Source: Lysobacter sp.
GTDB lineage: Bacteria; Pseudomonadota; Gammaproteobacteria; Xanthomonadales; Xanthomonadaceae
Assembly: GCA_027306995.1 (NCBI GenBank)
Contig: DAHUXS010000009.1
Coordinates: 1 to 64,000 of the forward strand
DNA: 64,000 bases
Direction of reading: 5' to 3'
A program made the translations under genes and the position numbers. The notes under the pieces are model-generated. The model saw nothing but the letters and a program-made list of their open reading frames with translations, was not told the DNA's origin and ran no database searches. This document shows, piece by piece, positions 1 through 9,730 of the stretch (the stretch's first letter is position 1; the number at the start of each line of letters is the position of its first letter).

Positions 1-2
1 CC

Positions 3-722
3 ACCTCCCTGCCCGCGTTGTTCATGGTCCCCCTGTCTAACACGCTCTATCGCTACCGACCCCACGTGCTCGCCTCCGGCGCCGCCCTGGGGGGCGCCGC
101 CGCGGTGATGGCCGCCGAACCGGTGGTCAAGGCGCAGGCGCACAAGGTCTCGGTCGCGGTGGCGACGGTGGTGGTGTTCGGCACCATCGCGATGTTCCTC
201 TACCCGTTGTTCTGGCCGATCCTGCAGTCGCATCACGGTTTCGACCAGCACGCCTACGGTCTCTATGTCGGATCGAGCGTGCACGAAGTCGCGCAGGTGG
301 TGGTCGCCGGCAAGTCGGTGGGCGACGACGCCGCGAACATCGCGGTGATCGAGAAGATGATCCGCGTCATCCTGCTCGCCCCGTTCCTGCTGCTGCTCTC
401 CGCCTGGCTGCGCGACAAGAACGACGCCAGCGGCAAGCGCGCACCGATCGTGATTCCGTGGTTCGCGATCCTGTTCCTGGTGGTCGGCGCGTTCAATTCC
501 TTCCACCTGCTGCCGAAAGCGCTGGTCAATGCGCTGCTGATGATCGACACCTTCCTGCTGGCGATGGCGATGGGTGCGCTGGGCGTGCGCACGCATGCCG
601 GCGCGATCCGCCAGGCCGGCCTCAAGCCGCTGCTGCTCGCGACCACGCTGTTCGTGTGGTTGATCATCGGTGGGCTGCTGGTGAATATCGGGGTGGTGCG
701 GTTGCTCGATGGGCTGATCTGA
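3..722 (+). CDS. YeiH/UPF0324-family membrane transporter, 5' end outside window
   Basis: The reading frame is open to the left edge, so this is the C-terminal part of a longer protein; a TTG at 18 is not needed as a start. About 240 residues are visible, with five or six hydrophobic segments separated by short loops. The motif [17 protein letters not shown] and the following stretch around residue 100 resemble the second half of YeiH-type putative sulfate exporters, which are about 330-350 residues long. The substrate is not proven for this family. The gene is convergent with the small membrane gene at 817-1254. Family assignment is from recalled motif similarity. Confidence 0.8.
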   Translation, partial: TSLPALFMVPLSNTLYRYRPHVLASGAALGGAAAVMAAEPVVKAQAHKVSVAVATVVVFGTIAMFLYPLFWPILQSHHGFDQHAYGLYVGSSVHEVAQVVVAGKSVGDDAANIAVIEKMIRVILLAPFLLLLSAWLRDKNDASGKRAPIVIPWFAILFLVVGAFNSFHLLPKALVNALLMIDTFLLAMAMGALGVRTHAGAIRQAGLKPLLLATTLFVWLIIGGLLVNIGVVRLLDGLI

Positions 723-797
723 TATCTACGAAACTCTGGTCGGCCCAGCCAAGCAACTCGAGCAGAGACAATGATGGCAGTCGCCAAACGAGAAACC

Positions 798-808
798 CCG
801 CACTGCGG
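798..808 (-). terminator. weak hairpin downstream of the RHS/small membrane gene pair
   Basis: Five-base complementary arms (CCGCA and TGCGG) enclose one base, followed on the minus strand by a short T-rich run. It lies between the two convergent genes and could end the minus-strand transcript. The stem is short, so the call is weak. Confidence 0.25.
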
Positions 809-816
809 AGCTTCTT

Positions 817-1254
817 TCATCCAGCATCAGCTCTTGGAAATTCTCGACCCAATTTAAGAAGCTTCGCCACAAACCCCAGCCATTTGTCTCCAAAAATTGC
901 CACCACTGCCACAAGCAAATAACAGGCCATGATTGCTCCGTTCAATACACCGAACTTCATCATGTCTGCATGAGCCACATTAGAGGTCGATCCAATAATA
1001 ATCACCATCAAAGGCGGCGCCACAACAACGACAGTAGCCAGTAATTTGATCAAATTCCCATTAAGAACTAATGCAGGCGAAATGTAATTAGCAATACGTG
1101 CATATCCCCAAAGAATCCAAAAGAATCCGATGTAAAGCAACGCCGTCAACAACTGCTTATTCGTTGACCAGCGGCCAATGCCAATCAGGTAATAACACTC
1201 AAGTCCAGCAGCAGCTAAAGCAAGAGTGCCAATTACTATTTGGAGGGTTTTCAT
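817..1254 (-). CDS. small four-helix membrane protein directly after the RHS gene; candidate immunity protein
   Basis: The protein has 145 residues and about four hydrophobic helices (roughly residues 4-22, 34-52, 68-88 and 100-122). It ends in a short basic tail. The ATG at 1254 was chosen over the upstream in-frame start at 1308 because a strong ribosome binding site, GGGAAG, lies five bases before it and because it follows the RHS stop codon (1256-1258) by one base. The RHS gene and this one must be co-transcribed. I recognise no family. Immunity proteins of RHS toxins are normally encoded exactly here, and membrane-embedded ones usually guard against membrane-active toxins, so immunity is inferred from position only. 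Local GC is clearly below that of the housekeeping genes, which suggests transfer. Confidence 0.7.
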   Translation of the reverse strand: MKTLQIVIGTLALAAAGLECYYLIGIGRWSTNKQLLTALLYIGFFWILWGYARIANYISPALVLNGNLIKLLATVVVVAPPLMVIIIGSTSNVAHADMMKFGVLNGAIMACYLLVAVVAIFGDKWLGFVAKLLKLGREFPRADAG

Positions 1255-1255
1255 A

Positions 1256-4200
1256 TTACTTCCCGCAATCGCATTTGCTTGCGTCAGCAACAAACTGGCC
1301 CGCTGCACCGAGAGGCCCTAACAGACCAGTTCCTCTGCGGATTGCAGCAGCTTTCGCTCCCGATGCTATTGAACGGTTGATCCGACCGTTGGCCACGGAG
1401 TATGGAATACCTCTCTGGCCTGCTCGCGCAGCTTGATTCGCAGCCCGAGTTTCATATTGACGAGCTACAGCATCGCCTGCATGACCTAAAGCCGCCGCTG
1501 GTGTTTCAACTTCGCCATAGTCCCCAAAAGACACACTTAGACCACCACCAACATGCACTTCGACGCCAAGCACGTCCATTCCAAATTTAGCTATCGCACC
1601 AACTTCCGTTAGATTCACAGCTAAGTTGACAAGTGCATCAGCTTGACACCCGTTCATATTCGGCTGCGCCATCTGATATTGGCCTGTTGCATAGCCAGCC
1701 CCAGTTTCCAGACCTAATGGATCGATATTACTTATGGGGTTTCCTTCAACATAGGCATACGTATTAATTCCACCGCCCAACCCGATAGGATCGGACTGAA
1801 GATACCGGCCAATACTCGGCTCATAGTCGCGGTAGCCATTATGCCAAAGCCCGGATTCGTTATCGGCATACTGCCCCGGGAAGCCCAGATTCAGTCCACC
1901 GATATTGTCTTGCAGAATCGACCGGTTGAATGCGAAATTCCCCGCCTTCCAGACAACTGCACGGTTGGCATCAGTCGCCAACTGCGGCCGTCCAAGATGA
2001 TCGCTATGGATATAGTAGATGGCGCTGTTTCGGATCAAGGCAATCGGCTCGCCGCCACTCCAGACATAACTGCTCCACGCACCATTGGTGTTTTCCGCCA
2101 ATAGTTGACTGAATCCGCCATAGATATATCGACTGGAGATGCCGGAGTTGCTTTTTGCAACACGCTGATCCAACGCATTGACCGTATATGTTGTCGTAAC
2201 TCCTGCCTTGGTGTGACTCGCCAGTTGATTAAACGCGCTGTAGCTCACCGCATTGGCAATCCCGTCTGTCCCGGTAAAGGCGGTGATGTCTCCGTTGGAA
2301 TTGTGACTGAATGTCCGGGTCAGCCCACCAGTAACCACTTGCGTCATCTGGTTGTTAGCGGTGCCGATCGTATAGGTTGTATTGGACGCAGGCACACTAT
2401 CCGTGCGCGTTGTCCGATTTCCGGCGGCATCGTAGCCGAATCCTGCCGTGTTGCTTCCGGAAGCACCGGCACTAGCCAGTCGAGAAAGCGCGTCATAGCC
2501 GAAGCTCTGCGTCAGCGACGCATCCACCCCATTCGTGATCCCAGTCAATTCATCGGCGTTGTTGTACGCGTATTGCAAAGATAGTGCGGTAGTTCCACCA
2601 TAAGCCGACTGAATCTGGGTCAAGCGCCCACTCGCATCGCGATTGATGAATCCCGCGAAGCCATTACCGTAAGTTTGGTAAGTCGGAGCACCATCGAATG
2701 GGCGCCGCGCACCGATTGACATCACCGTGCTAGTCGTGCCATTGACCGTCGCGGTCACGACATTCATGTTTCCTTTCGTATAGCCATAACCCACAGCCAC
2801 ACCACTGGGATACTGGATGCCTGTTAGGTGTCCACGCGAGTCATAGCTATAGCTTGTCCAATCATCAGAATTCGCCACGCTATCGCGGCGAGTACGCAAC
2901 TGACCTTCAGCTGTGTATGTAAATTGCGCCCATGTTCCATTCGATCCTTCAATCGTGCATAGCTTCCCTTTGCCGTAACCACCTCCCGGGGGGTTGTAGC
3001 CGTGATTGCAATCATCGTAGTAGAAGGCGCGACCTTCAGTACTAGTACCATACCAAGTAAGCCGTCCGAGACTGTCATACCCATACGACAAACTTGAACC
3101 ATCGTTACGGGTCATGTACGTGCGTAGTCCCGAGGCACTGTACTGGAACGTCGTCGTCCCTGTGTTCGGGCTGTACTGCGCCCACAACTGACCAAAACCA
3201 TCGTAGACATAGGTAGTCACGAGATTTCTGGGGTCAGTGATCTTGTTGACGCGTCCAGCGGAATCGTATTCGACCTTGGTGACGCCACCGGAAGCATCCG
3301 ACGTCTGCGCCAGACGGTTCTGGCCGTCGTAGCTGTAGCTGGTGGTGCGATTCAATGCGTCCTTGGCCGTCAGCACATTGCCGTTGTTGTCATATGTGTA
3401 GGTGACAATCTGATTGTTGCCGCCTCGACTGGCTCGTGGCCGACTTTCCTCGTCGTAATCGGTATATGCATTAACAACGTCGTAGTTGGTGGTGTAGTGA
3501 TAGTTGTAAGGCTTCATCCGCATCGGGTCATACCCATAGACCACCTCGGACGTCGAGCTAACCGAGGAAGTCAGATTGCCCGCCAGGTCATAAGTAAATT
3601 GCTGCTTGGAATAGTAGTCGTCTGTTTCCCAACTCGTTCCATCGTCGTATTGATCTTCGCTATCGAGGCGCTGAATGGTAGTCAGTCGATTGTTGTCGTC
3701 GTAGATGAAGTCGCGAAAATCGCCATCGGGGTAAGCAATGTGCGTCACCCGTCCACGATTATCGAGCGTCGACTGTGTCGTATAGGCCGTTCCATTGATC
3801 CAGCTGGTCACTGACAGCACGCGTCCGCGCGCATCATAGGTCTTGTCTGTCCTCGCACCGTTGGCATCCACCATCGTCCCCGGCATTCCCATGGCGTTGT
3901 AGTTGCTATATGTCGTCGTGTGCCCAAGGGAATTGGTCACCGTGACGAGATTGCCTGCAGTATCGAACGACATGGTGACCGCATCGCCATCGCCCGCCAG
4001 CGGCCCGTCCTCTTTCACGGTCGCCAACATGCCATTGCTATACAGCGTATAGGTATAGGTCACGATGTGCTGTTGACCGTAGACGCCGTAATTGCTGAGG
4101 TTCGTGAGCGTTTTCTGGGACAACAACCCGTCGGAGCGATAGGCATACTCGACCCGCAATTGACCGGCTTGCTCTTCACTGGCCAAGCGATTGTTCAGAT

Positions 4201-5710
4201 CATAGGTATAGGTCGTCGTGGCTGCGGCAGTCGTGCCGACAGCAACGGTCTTCTTGGTCAACTGTCCCCGGGCGTTGTAATCGAAGTCAGTGAGATTGCC
4301 GCCGACATCGGATGCAGTATCGATGAACCCGTTGCTGTCGTAGGTCACATCTCGGTAATCGGCAGAACAGTGAGCCGATATCTGCCCCGTTGCATTCAGC
4401 AGCTTGCCATTCTGGAAGTTGTAGACCGCCTGGCGACCCAGGGGATTGGTCTCGGTGACCGTCAATGCGCCATTTGAGCCATCGGCATACGAGAAGGTGT
4501 ACTTATCGGCACCCCCGACGTGATAACTACTAGTGGCACGACCTTGTGCATCGTACGTCACCCATAGGTACTGAACACCATTTAGGTTCTTTCCGATCAG
4601 TGCACCCGGATCGCTCCCGTAGCTATAACTGATGGAAGAGCCCGGCGTTCCTGGCAGGGTCGTACTGGCCAACCGATTAATGCCGGTACCGAACGCATTG
4701 GCCGTATAGGTATAGCTGTAGACGGCGCCCCCAGGCGCCGTGACCGTGGTCAACTGCGTTCCGTTCCAGCCGAATTGGATGGTGCGCCCCGAGGAGTGCG
4801 TGACGGTGACCAGTTGATTGCCCGACCAGGTGAAGGTGAGGCCCATGCCGCGCGAATTCAGCTGTGAAGTGACGTGTCCGCCCAGATCATAGGTTTCCAC
4901 CGTGTGGTCGCCGGGATACAGCTGGTACTGGCTGCCCGACTGCACGACGTAGGCGACGGGATTCGGTTTGTCTTCCCACCAGCCCGCGAACGGAGCGGTC
5001 TTGTAGACCAGCGGAATCTTGCTGCCATCGTTGCGATAGGCCGTCATGGACTGGCCATCGGTCGACAGTTCGATGGACATGTCGAAATTGCTGACCCAGC
5101 GGCTACCGAACAAGCCGGTCCGGGTGTAGTAATGGTTATAGGTGCGCGTCAGATAGAGAGGCACCTCACCGGGCAACGCAAAATCGGTTTCGGGCTCGAT
5201 CTTGTTGCCGGTGGAATAGACGATGGGATTGCCGGCAGTCGGGTTTTTACCTGCGTTATTCTCCCCACCGCACCCGGATGAAGCATCCTTGTTGCCACCG
5301 GTTGTTTGCGTCACTGCATTCGGCGCACCCGGTCCACCCCCGCCGCCAGCGAGAATCGGATTCCCCGGAACGCGAGGTGTCTGATCTTGCATCCAATAGC
5401 CGTACTGTCCGGATAGGGCATAAGGATCCATCTCATAATTCCTGCTGCGGCTTGCCGTGACCGACACCACAGCACACCCTCCTGTCTCAGTATCTCTGAG
5501 GCAACCTCCAGGCGAAGTAGAACCGCCAATTCCGCCTGAACTCCCGCCTGAACTTCCACCTGAGCCATAGTCGTTGCACCGATACTGGCCGTCGATGTCG
5601 TAGCCGCAATGCGTGTCCCCGGAGTTCGCAATCAATGCTCGTCCAGGTTGGGGCGCCAGAATAAGCGTGATAGCAAGAACGAACGCAAAAATCCCGAAAT
5701 TGAAGCGCAT
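1256..5710 (-). CDS. secreted RHS/YD-repeat protein with variable C-terminal tip
   Basis: The protein has 1484 residues. It starts with a Sec-type signal peptide (about 1-26). A DUF6531-like segment follows near residues 160-200 (key words NPIVYSTGNKIEPETDF). Many YD repeats of the form YDxxGRL(T) run from about 290 to 1230. The RHS core lies at 1235-1334, from HSDHLGRP to the closing DPLGL. Residues 1335-1484 form a non-repeat tip, rich in Gly and Ala, ending in CDCGK. In RHS polymorphic toxins the core ends at such a DPxGL motif and the tip is the effector. I recognise no catalytic motif in the tip. The start is supported by a GGGGAGAAG ribosome site. No type VI secretion gene is nearby, so export is most likely by Sec. 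Base composition is lower in GC than the neighbours. Confidence 0.9.
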   Translation of the reverse strand: MRFNFGIFAFVLAITLILAPQPGRALIANSGDTHCGYDIDGQYRCNDYGSGGSSGGSSGGIGGSTSPGGCLRDTETGGCAVVSVTASRSRNYEMDPYALSGQYGYWMQDQTPRVPGNPILAGGGGGPGAPNAVTQTTGGNKDASSGCGGENNAGKNPTAGNPIVYSTGNKIEPETDFALPGEVPLYLTRTYNHYYTRTGLFGSRWVSNFDMSIELSTDGQSMTAYRNDGSKIPLVYKTAPFAGWWEDKPNPVAYVVQSGSQYQLYPGDHTVETYDLGGHVTSQLNSRGMGLTFTWSGNQLVTVTHSSGRTIQFGWNGTQLTTVTAPGGAVYSYTYTANAFGTGINRLASTTLPGTPGSSISYSYGSDPGALIGKNLNGVQYLWVTYDAQGRATSSYHVGGADKYTFSYADGSNGALTVTETNPLGRQAVYNFQNGKLLNATGQISAHCSADYRDVTYDSNGFIDTASDVGGNLTDFDYNARGQLTKKTVAVGTTAAATTTYTYDLNNRLASEEQAGQLRVEYAYRSDGLLSQKTLTNLSNYGVYGQQHIVTYTYTLYSNGMLATVKEDGPLAGDGDAVTMSFDTAGNLVTVTNSLGHTTTYSNYNAMGMPGTMVDANGARTDKTYDARGRVLSVTSWINGTAYTTQSTLDNRGRVTHIAYPDGDFRDFIYDDNNRLTTIQRLDSEDQYDDGTSWETDDYYSKQQFTYDLAGNLTSSVSSTSEVVYGYDPMRMKPYNYHYTTNYDVVNAYTDYDEESRPRASRGGNNQIVTYTYDNNGNVLTAKDALNRTTSYSYDGQNRLAQTSDASGGVTKVEYDSAGRVNKITDPRNLVTTYVYDGFGQLWAQYSPNTGTTTFQYSASGLRTYMTRNDGSSLSYGYDSLGRLTWYGTSTEGRAFYYDDCNHGYNPPGGGYGKGKLCTIEGSNGTWAQFTYTAEGQLRTRRDSVANSDDWTSYSYDSRGHLTGIQYPSGVAVGYGYTKGNMNVVTATVNGTTSTVMSIGARRPFDGAPTYQTYGNGFAGFINRDASGRLTQIQSAYGGTTALSLQYAYNNADELTGITNGVDASLTQSFGYDALSRLASAGASGSNTAGFGYDAAGNRTTRTDSVPASNTTYTIGTANNQMTQVVTGGLTRTFSHNSNGDITAFTGTDGIANAVSYSAFNQLASHTKAGVTTTYTVNALDQRVAKSNSGISSRYIYGGFSQLLAENTNGAWSSYVWSGGEPIALIRNSAIYYIHSDHLGRPQLATDANRAVVWKAGNFAFNRSILQDNIGGLNLGFPGQYADNESGLWHNGYRDYEPSIGRYLQSDPIGLGGGINTYAYVEGNPISNIDPLGLETGAGYATGQYQMAQPNMNGCQADALVNLAVNLTEVGAIAKFGMDVLGVEVHVGGGLSVSFGDYGEVETPAAALGHAGDAVARQYETRAANQAARAGQRGIPYSVANGRINRSIASGAKAAAIRRGTGLLGPLGAAGQFVADASKCDCGK

Positions 5711-5745
5711 GCTTCTCCCCTGCCCCGAATTTGATCCCTGTCAAG

Positions 5746-5775
5746 GATTTAGCAGTGAATAAAACAAGCTGTCAA
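5746..5775 (-). promoter_or_regulatory. possible promoter of the RHS gene
   Basis: On the minus strand a perfect TTGACA (-35) is followed after 18 bases by TAAATC, a poor -10 match, about 40 bases before the RHS start. The surrounding 260 bases (5711-5972) are AT-rich and hold no gene that I can see. Confidence 0.3.
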
Positions 5776-5972
5776 CCCGGAAATATTTCAACGGTGCAAA
5801 TGAAAGCATTTCGATCATTAAGAAACATAAATCATTAGCATTGAGCACGAACGTACTCAAAGGTCATTTGAGGGTTTCTAACGATGTCGCCGCAATAGCC
5901 AAATTTTCGCAATCTGCGGTGGTTTCTGAAGAGAGCAAAAATGTCGATCAGAATAAATCCCAACCGAATTCG

Positions 5973-6896
5973 TCAAACCTGGTTGAGTACAAACGGCGGC
6001 ACCGGCCGCAACCACGGCAGCAGCCAGTGGTCGACCAGCAGGAAGGCGAACAGCGCCATCAGGTAGATGATCGAGTACTTGAACACCTGCATCGCGAACA
6101 GTTCGTCGGGCGGGTTCTGCAACTTCCACGCATACCAGACGAACACCGCGCCGAGGAACAACGCCCCGCCGAGGTAGAACACGCCGCTCATGCCCGCTAC
6201 CCACGGCAGCACACTCACTGCGACGAGCAGGATGGTGTAGAGCAGGATCTGCTTGCGGGTGTATTCGACGCCATGCGTCACCGGCAGCATCGGCACCAGC
6301 GCCTTGGCGTAATCGGCGCGACGGAAGATCGCCAGCGCCCAGAAATGCGGTGGCGTCCAGACGAAGATGATCAGCACCAGCAGCAACGCATGCGCCCAGT
6401 CCCACGGTCGCTGCATGCCGGTGACCGCGGCCCAGCCGAGCAGCGGCGGCGCGGCGCCGGCGATGCCGCCAATCACGATGTTCTGCGGCGTCGCGTGTTT
6501 CAGCCAGGCGGTGTAGACCACGGCATAACCGATCAGCGATGCAAAGGTCAGAAGCGCGCAAATCCAGTTGACGCCGATGATAAGGATCGCCATCGACAGG
6601 GCGCCGAGCAGCAACGCGAACACCAGCACCTGCCGAGGCATCAGCGCGTGCGATGGCAGCGGACGATGCTGCGTGCGTGCCATCAACACATCGATGCGTC
6701 GATCGATCAGATGATTGATCGCCGCCGCCGATGCCGCCGCCAGCCAGATGCCCAGCAATCCCAACGCGCCATGACGCAGGTCTTCGGCAGTCGGCAGGCC
6801 GGGAATCGCGAGACAGATGCCGACCAGCGCGGTGAACACGATCAGCGCCACCACGCGCGGCTTGGTCAACGGCCAGTAGTGCGCCCAGCTCGTCAT
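5973..6896 (-). CDS. ctaB: protoheme IX farnesyltransferase (heme O synthase)
   Basis: CtaB/CyoE transfers a farnesyl group to heme B, giving heme O, the precursor of heme A for cytochrome oxidase. The 307-residue protein has about nine membrane helices. It carries the UbiA-superfamily motif [15 protein letters not shown] near residues 60-75 and a second Asp-rich loop (RADYAK) near residue 190. Its ATG at 6896 overlaps the stop of ctaA by four bases (ATGA), which fixes the start although the frame is open upstream to 7118. Length and motifs are normal for the family. Confidence 0.95.
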   Translation of the reverse strand: MTSWAHYWPLTKPRVVALIVFTALVGICLAIPGLPTAEDLRHGALGLLGIWLAAASAAAINHLIDRRIDVLMARTQHRPLPSHALMPRQVLVFALLLGALSMAILIIGVNWICALLTFASLIGYAVVYTAWLKHATPQNIVIGGIAGAAPPLLGWAAVTGMQRPWDWAHALLLVLIIFVWTPPHFWALAIFRRADYAKALVPMLPVTHGVEYTRKQILLYTILLVAVSVLPWVAGMSGVFYLGGALFLGAVFVWYAWKLQNPPDELFAMQVFKYSIIYLMALFAFLLVDHWLLPWLRPVPPFVLNQV

Positions 6897-8074
6897 GCCG
6901 CCGGTACCATGCGCAGCGGTCGCTGGATGCGCGCCAGCAGCGATACCAGCAGGAACAGCAGGATCGCCGCTCCAGCGTTGTGCAGCACGGCCACCAGCAG
7001 CGGCAATGCCAGCTTGACGTTGCTGACGCCAAGCACGAATTGCGCCGTTACCAGCAACACCAGCAGCACGCCCCAGGTGCGCATGCCCGGCAGGCGGATC
7101 AGGCGGATGCCCAGCCACCAGATGTAGAGGAAGACCACGCAGGCCATCATCCGGTGCGCCATCTGGATCGCGATGCGCGACTGGCCATCGAGGATGCCAC
7201 CTTCATAGTCGACGCCGATGCCACGCCACAACACGAAGCCGTTGCGGTAGTCGGCATTCGGCCACCAGTGGCCGACGCACTTCGGGAAATTGTCGATCGA
7301 CATGCTGCCGGCGCCGCAGGACAACGCGGCGTAATTCGAGCTCGTCCAACCGCCCAGCGCGATCTGGATCGTCAGCAGGACCACCCCGGCGATCAGCAAG
7401 CGCCGCAGCAGGCGGGTGTCGGCGAGGCGGATCGGCACATTGGTCGCGCGCCACGCCATCCATGCCAGCAGCGCGAACGTGGTGAAGCCGCCGAGCAGAT
7501 GGCCCATCACCACGATCGGTTTGAGCAGCCAAGTCACCGTCCACATGCCGAGCAATGCCTGCACGATGATCACCGCGAAGGTCAGCATCGCCACGCGCGA
7601 CAGGTCTTCATTGTTCCAGCGCCATGCCGCCGCGATCAGGATCGCTTCCGCGGCAATCGCCAACGCCGCCGACGCTTCATGCATGCCGCGCATGTAAAGC
7701 GGGATGGCCAGCGCGACGAGGATCGCCGAGGTGATGACCTGCAGGATGCCGAGACGGCGCCGGCGCGCGGCGATCACCGCCAGCACGAAGACCAGGAAAC
7801 CGAGCGTCGCCGCGAGATGGCGATGCATCTGTTCGCGCCAGGCCTTGGTCGGATCGAGTTCGCGGATCGCGGTCGCAGCGTGATTGGTGATGTCGGCCGT
7901 CGCCTGCGGCCACGCCGCGCGGCCGTAGCAGGTCGGCCAGTCAGGGCAGCTCAGGCCCGCGTTCGACAGGCGCACGAACGCGCCGAACACGATCACGGTG
8001 AACGCCAACGCCACCGCCAGCCAGGCCAGGCGATGGAAATGACGGGACAGCACGGGAACGAGGGGTCGGCTCAT
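6893..8074 (-). CDS. ctaA: heme A synthase (COX15/CtaA)
   Basis: CtaA oxidises the C8 methyl of heme O to a formyl group, producing heme A in the inner membrane. The 393-residue protein has eight hydrophobic helices. It contains the conserved early motif [18 protein letters not shown] and paired histidines in later helices (for example GHLLGG and AHRMMA). It is the proteobacterial long form. It sits between the Sco-like gene and ctaB and shares a four-base overlap with ctaB, so the two enzymes of heme A synthesis are translated together. Confidence 0.96.
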   Translation of the reverse strand: MSRPLVPVLSRHFHRLAWLAVALAFTVIVFGAFVRLSNAGLSCPDWPTCYGRAAWPQATADITNHAATAIRELDPTKAWREQMHRHLAATLGFLVFVLAVIAARRRRLGILQVITSAILVALAIPLYMRGMHEASAALAIAAEAILIAAAWRWNNEDLSRVAMLTFAVIIVQALLGMWTVTWLLKPIVVMGHLLGGFTTFALLAWMAWRATNVPIRLADTRLLRRLLIAGVVLLTIQIALGGWTSSNYAALSCGAGSMSIDNFPKCVGHWWPNADYRNGFVLWRGIGVDYEGGILDGQSRIAIQMAHRMMACVVFLYIWWLGIRLIRLPGMRTWGVLLVLLVTAQFVLGVSNVKLALPLLVAVLHNAGAAILLFLLVSLLARIQRPLRMVPAA

Positions 8075-8087
8075 TGCAGCTTCAACT

Positions 8088-8657
8088 TCATTGCAGTTTT
8101 AACAGCCTGGAGAGGTCCATGCGCAGGTCGGCCGGATCGAAGCCGGGAGCGTACCGCAAGACCACGAAGCCATTGGGATCGATCACGTACACCACCGCGT
8201 CATTGGGCGCATCGGCACGTGGCAAACGGACTTTCAGCACATCCACGGGACCGACGGCACGGGGCGCGCTGGTCTTCGGCGCAGAGGCCGGCACCGTTCC
8301 GGCCCACAGCACGTCGGCATGGTCGCGGACATGTCCCAGCGCCTGCCAGACGATGTCGAGATCGTGCGCGAGCTTGTCGCAGCGTTCGCGGCAATCGGCG
8401 GATGGCACCGCGAGGATGCGCCAGCGGCGTTCCTGCGGCGACCACGGATAGGCGGTGCCATCCACAAGTTGCAAGGCGACGCCACGGAGATCGGTCGGTG
8501 GCTGCAGCAACTCGCCCTTGTTCTTCAGGCCCTGCGGACGCCAGCCGGAAAAACGCAGCGCGCCGGCCAGCACGAAGCTGCCGAGGAACAGCAAGGCGAT
8601 CGCCAGCAACATCCGGCGATTGCGGTTGCGGGTATCGAGGGGATTCGGATCAGACAT
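8088..8657 (-). CDS. membrane-anchored Sco/thioredoxin-like cytochrome oxidase assembly protein
   Basis: This 189-residue protein has one N-terminal membrane anchor (about 17-36) and a periplasmic domain. A CxxxC motif (CRERC, Cys89 and Cys93) matches the copper-binding spacing of Sco proteins. The C-terminus (YVIDPNGFVVLRYAPGFDP) resembles the end of a thioredoxin fold. The distal histidine that completes the copper site in classical Sco proteins is not visible there. It lies between the SURF1 gene, which it overlaps by eight bases, and ctaA, which supports a role in oxidase maturation. The ATG at 8657 was preferred over 8666 because it places the basic N-terminus directly before the anchor. 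Confidence 0.75.
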   Translation of the reverse strand: MSDPNPLDTRNRNRRMLLAIALLFLGSFVLAGALRFSGWRPQGLKNKGELLQPPTDLRGVALQLVDGTAYPWSPQERRWRILAVPSADCRERCDKLAHDLDIVWQALGHVRDHADVLWAGTVPASAPKTSAPRAVGPVDVLKVRLPRADAPNDAVVYVIDPNGFVVLRYAPGFDPADLRMDLSRLLKLQ

Positions 8658-9366
8658 GGGTATCACGTCGCCGCGAACGGCGATTCAATAGGAAGGCAAG
8701 GACAAGCACGGTGGCGGCCATCGCGAACCACTGCACCGCGTAGGCGATATGGCGTTCCGGCGGCATGGTGTTGGGCAATACATCGAGATCACGTTCGCCG
8801 CCGATGCGCATTTCGGGATCGAGGCGCAGGATGCGTGGCGCCAATGCGCGCTGGCCAAGCAGCGCCGGCAATTCCGGCGCCGACAATGCCGTCACCAGCA
8901 CATCGCCATCGGGCAGGCGCGTGGCGACCGGCGACATCAATCCATGCGAGGGTGGCGGCATCAACAAACCGCGCACGTCGCGCAATTCCGGCAATGGCAG
9001 CGTCGGCATACGGTGGCGATCGAGCACCGGCAGCCAGCCGAGATCGACCAGCAACGGCTGTGTTCCGCCATCCGGCATGAAGACACGATACGCGCGGGCG
9101 CCAACCTGCCCGTTGTGGACCTGGCTGTCGAGCAGCACCATCGGGGACGGCAGGAAACGGCCCGTGCCGACCGCCCAGTCATAACCGGCAGCGCGCGACG
9201 GATCGGAAGCTGTCGCCAACGCGACTTCATGGCGCTGCGCGATGGTCGCCTCGGCCTGCGCCAGCATCGCGCGCTTCTGCTGCGCGCGACTCAGCTGCCA
9301 CGCACCCAGCATGCCGAACACGCCGGCCACGACGATCGCCAGCAGCCACCAGCGCAGGCGTTTCAC
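8650..9366 (-). CDS. SURF1 family cytochrome oxidase assembly protein
   Basis: SURF1/Shy1 proteins help insert heme A into subunit I. The 238-residue product begins with KRLRWWLLAIVVAGVFG, the first of two membrane helices. The conserved GAWQLSRAQQK follows, then a periplasmic domain, and a second helix lies near the C-terminus (AYAVQWFAMAATVLVLAFLL). The start is a GTG at 9366; the frame stays open upstream to 9693 but that part is antisense to the small gene at 9430. Its end overlaps the Sco-like gene. Confidence 0.92.
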   Translation of the reverse strand: MKRLRWWLLAIVVAGVFGMLGAWQLSRAQQKRAMLAQAEATIAQRHEVALATASDPSRAAGYDWAVGTGRFLPSPMVLLDSQVHNGQVGARAYRVFMPDGGTQPLLVDLGWLPVLDRHRMPTLPLPELRDVRGLLMPPPSHGLMSPVATRLPDGDVLVTALSAPELPALLGQRALAPRILRLDPEMRIGGERDLDVLPNTMPPERHIAYAVQWFAMAATVLVLAFLLNRRSRRRDTHV

Positions 9367-9393
9367 CGGACTGCACCCGCGCGCGCAGGCTGC

Positions 9394-9399
9394 GATAAT
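9394..9399 (+). promoter_or_regulatory. candidate -10 element (GATAAT) of the twin-helix protein gene
   Basis: GATAAT is set in GCGATAATCGC 31 bases before the start at 9430. No good -35 hexamer is seen at the usual distance. Similar boxes precede the SDR gene (42954) and speE (53203). Confidence 0.4.
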
Positions 9400-9429
9400 C
9401 GCGGCATCGCCCCTGCACAGGTCACTGCC

Positions 9430-9657
9430 ATGAATCCGTCGCTGAAACTCGTGCTGATAGTGGGCGTGCTCATCCTGATCGTCTGGAACCTCGGCCAAGG
9501 CCTGTACTACATGCTGACGGATCGCGGCCAGTCGAAGCGCACCGTGAATGCGCTCACGCGCCGTATCGCGCTGTCCGTCGGGCTGATCCTCTTCATCATC
9601 CTTGCCATCTACATGGGCTGGATCACGCCGCACGGCGTGGGCAGCAACCCGGGCTGA
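9430..9657 (+). CDS. twin transmembrane protein (DUF2909 family)
   Basis: The 75-residue protein has two membrane helices (about 5-26 and 46-66) joined by a basic loop (DRGQSKRTVNALTRR). This is the layout of DUF2909 proteins, which are often found beside cytochrome oxidase assembly genes. The function is unknown. It is the only plus-strand gene inside the oxidase block, lying between SURF1 and ctaE, and is closed by a strong terminator. The ATG at 9430 sits 31 bases after a -10-like box. Confidence 0.85.
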   Translation: MNPSLKLVLIVGVLILIVWNLGQGLYYMLTDRGQSKRTVNALTRRIALSVGLILFIILAIYMGWITPHGVGSNPG

Positions 9658-9680
9658 TCCCAGCCTGGTTTCGTGACGCA

Positions 9681-9703
9681 AAGGCCGGCGCAAAGCCGGC
9701 CTT
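9681..9703. terminator. bidirectional terminator between the twin-helix gene and ctaE
   Basis: A nine-base perfect stem (AAGGCCGGC and its complement) encloses a five-base loop and is followed by TTTG. It lies between convergent genes and can serve both strands. Confidence 0.9.
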
Positions 9704-9730
9704 TTTGTTCGATTCGCGTTCGATACGTCC

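Noticed and set aside
2000-5300. RHS repeats as a CRISPR-like or DNA repeat array
   Set aside because: The repeats are protein-level YD repeats of irregular length; no regular direct DNA repeats with spacers are present, nor elsewhere in the window.
6980-8743. Plus-strand open frame of 587 codons opposite ctaA
   Set aside because: Its translation is Arg/His/Gln-rich low complexity, typical of an antisense frame in GC-rich DNA, and ctaA on the other strand has clear motifs.
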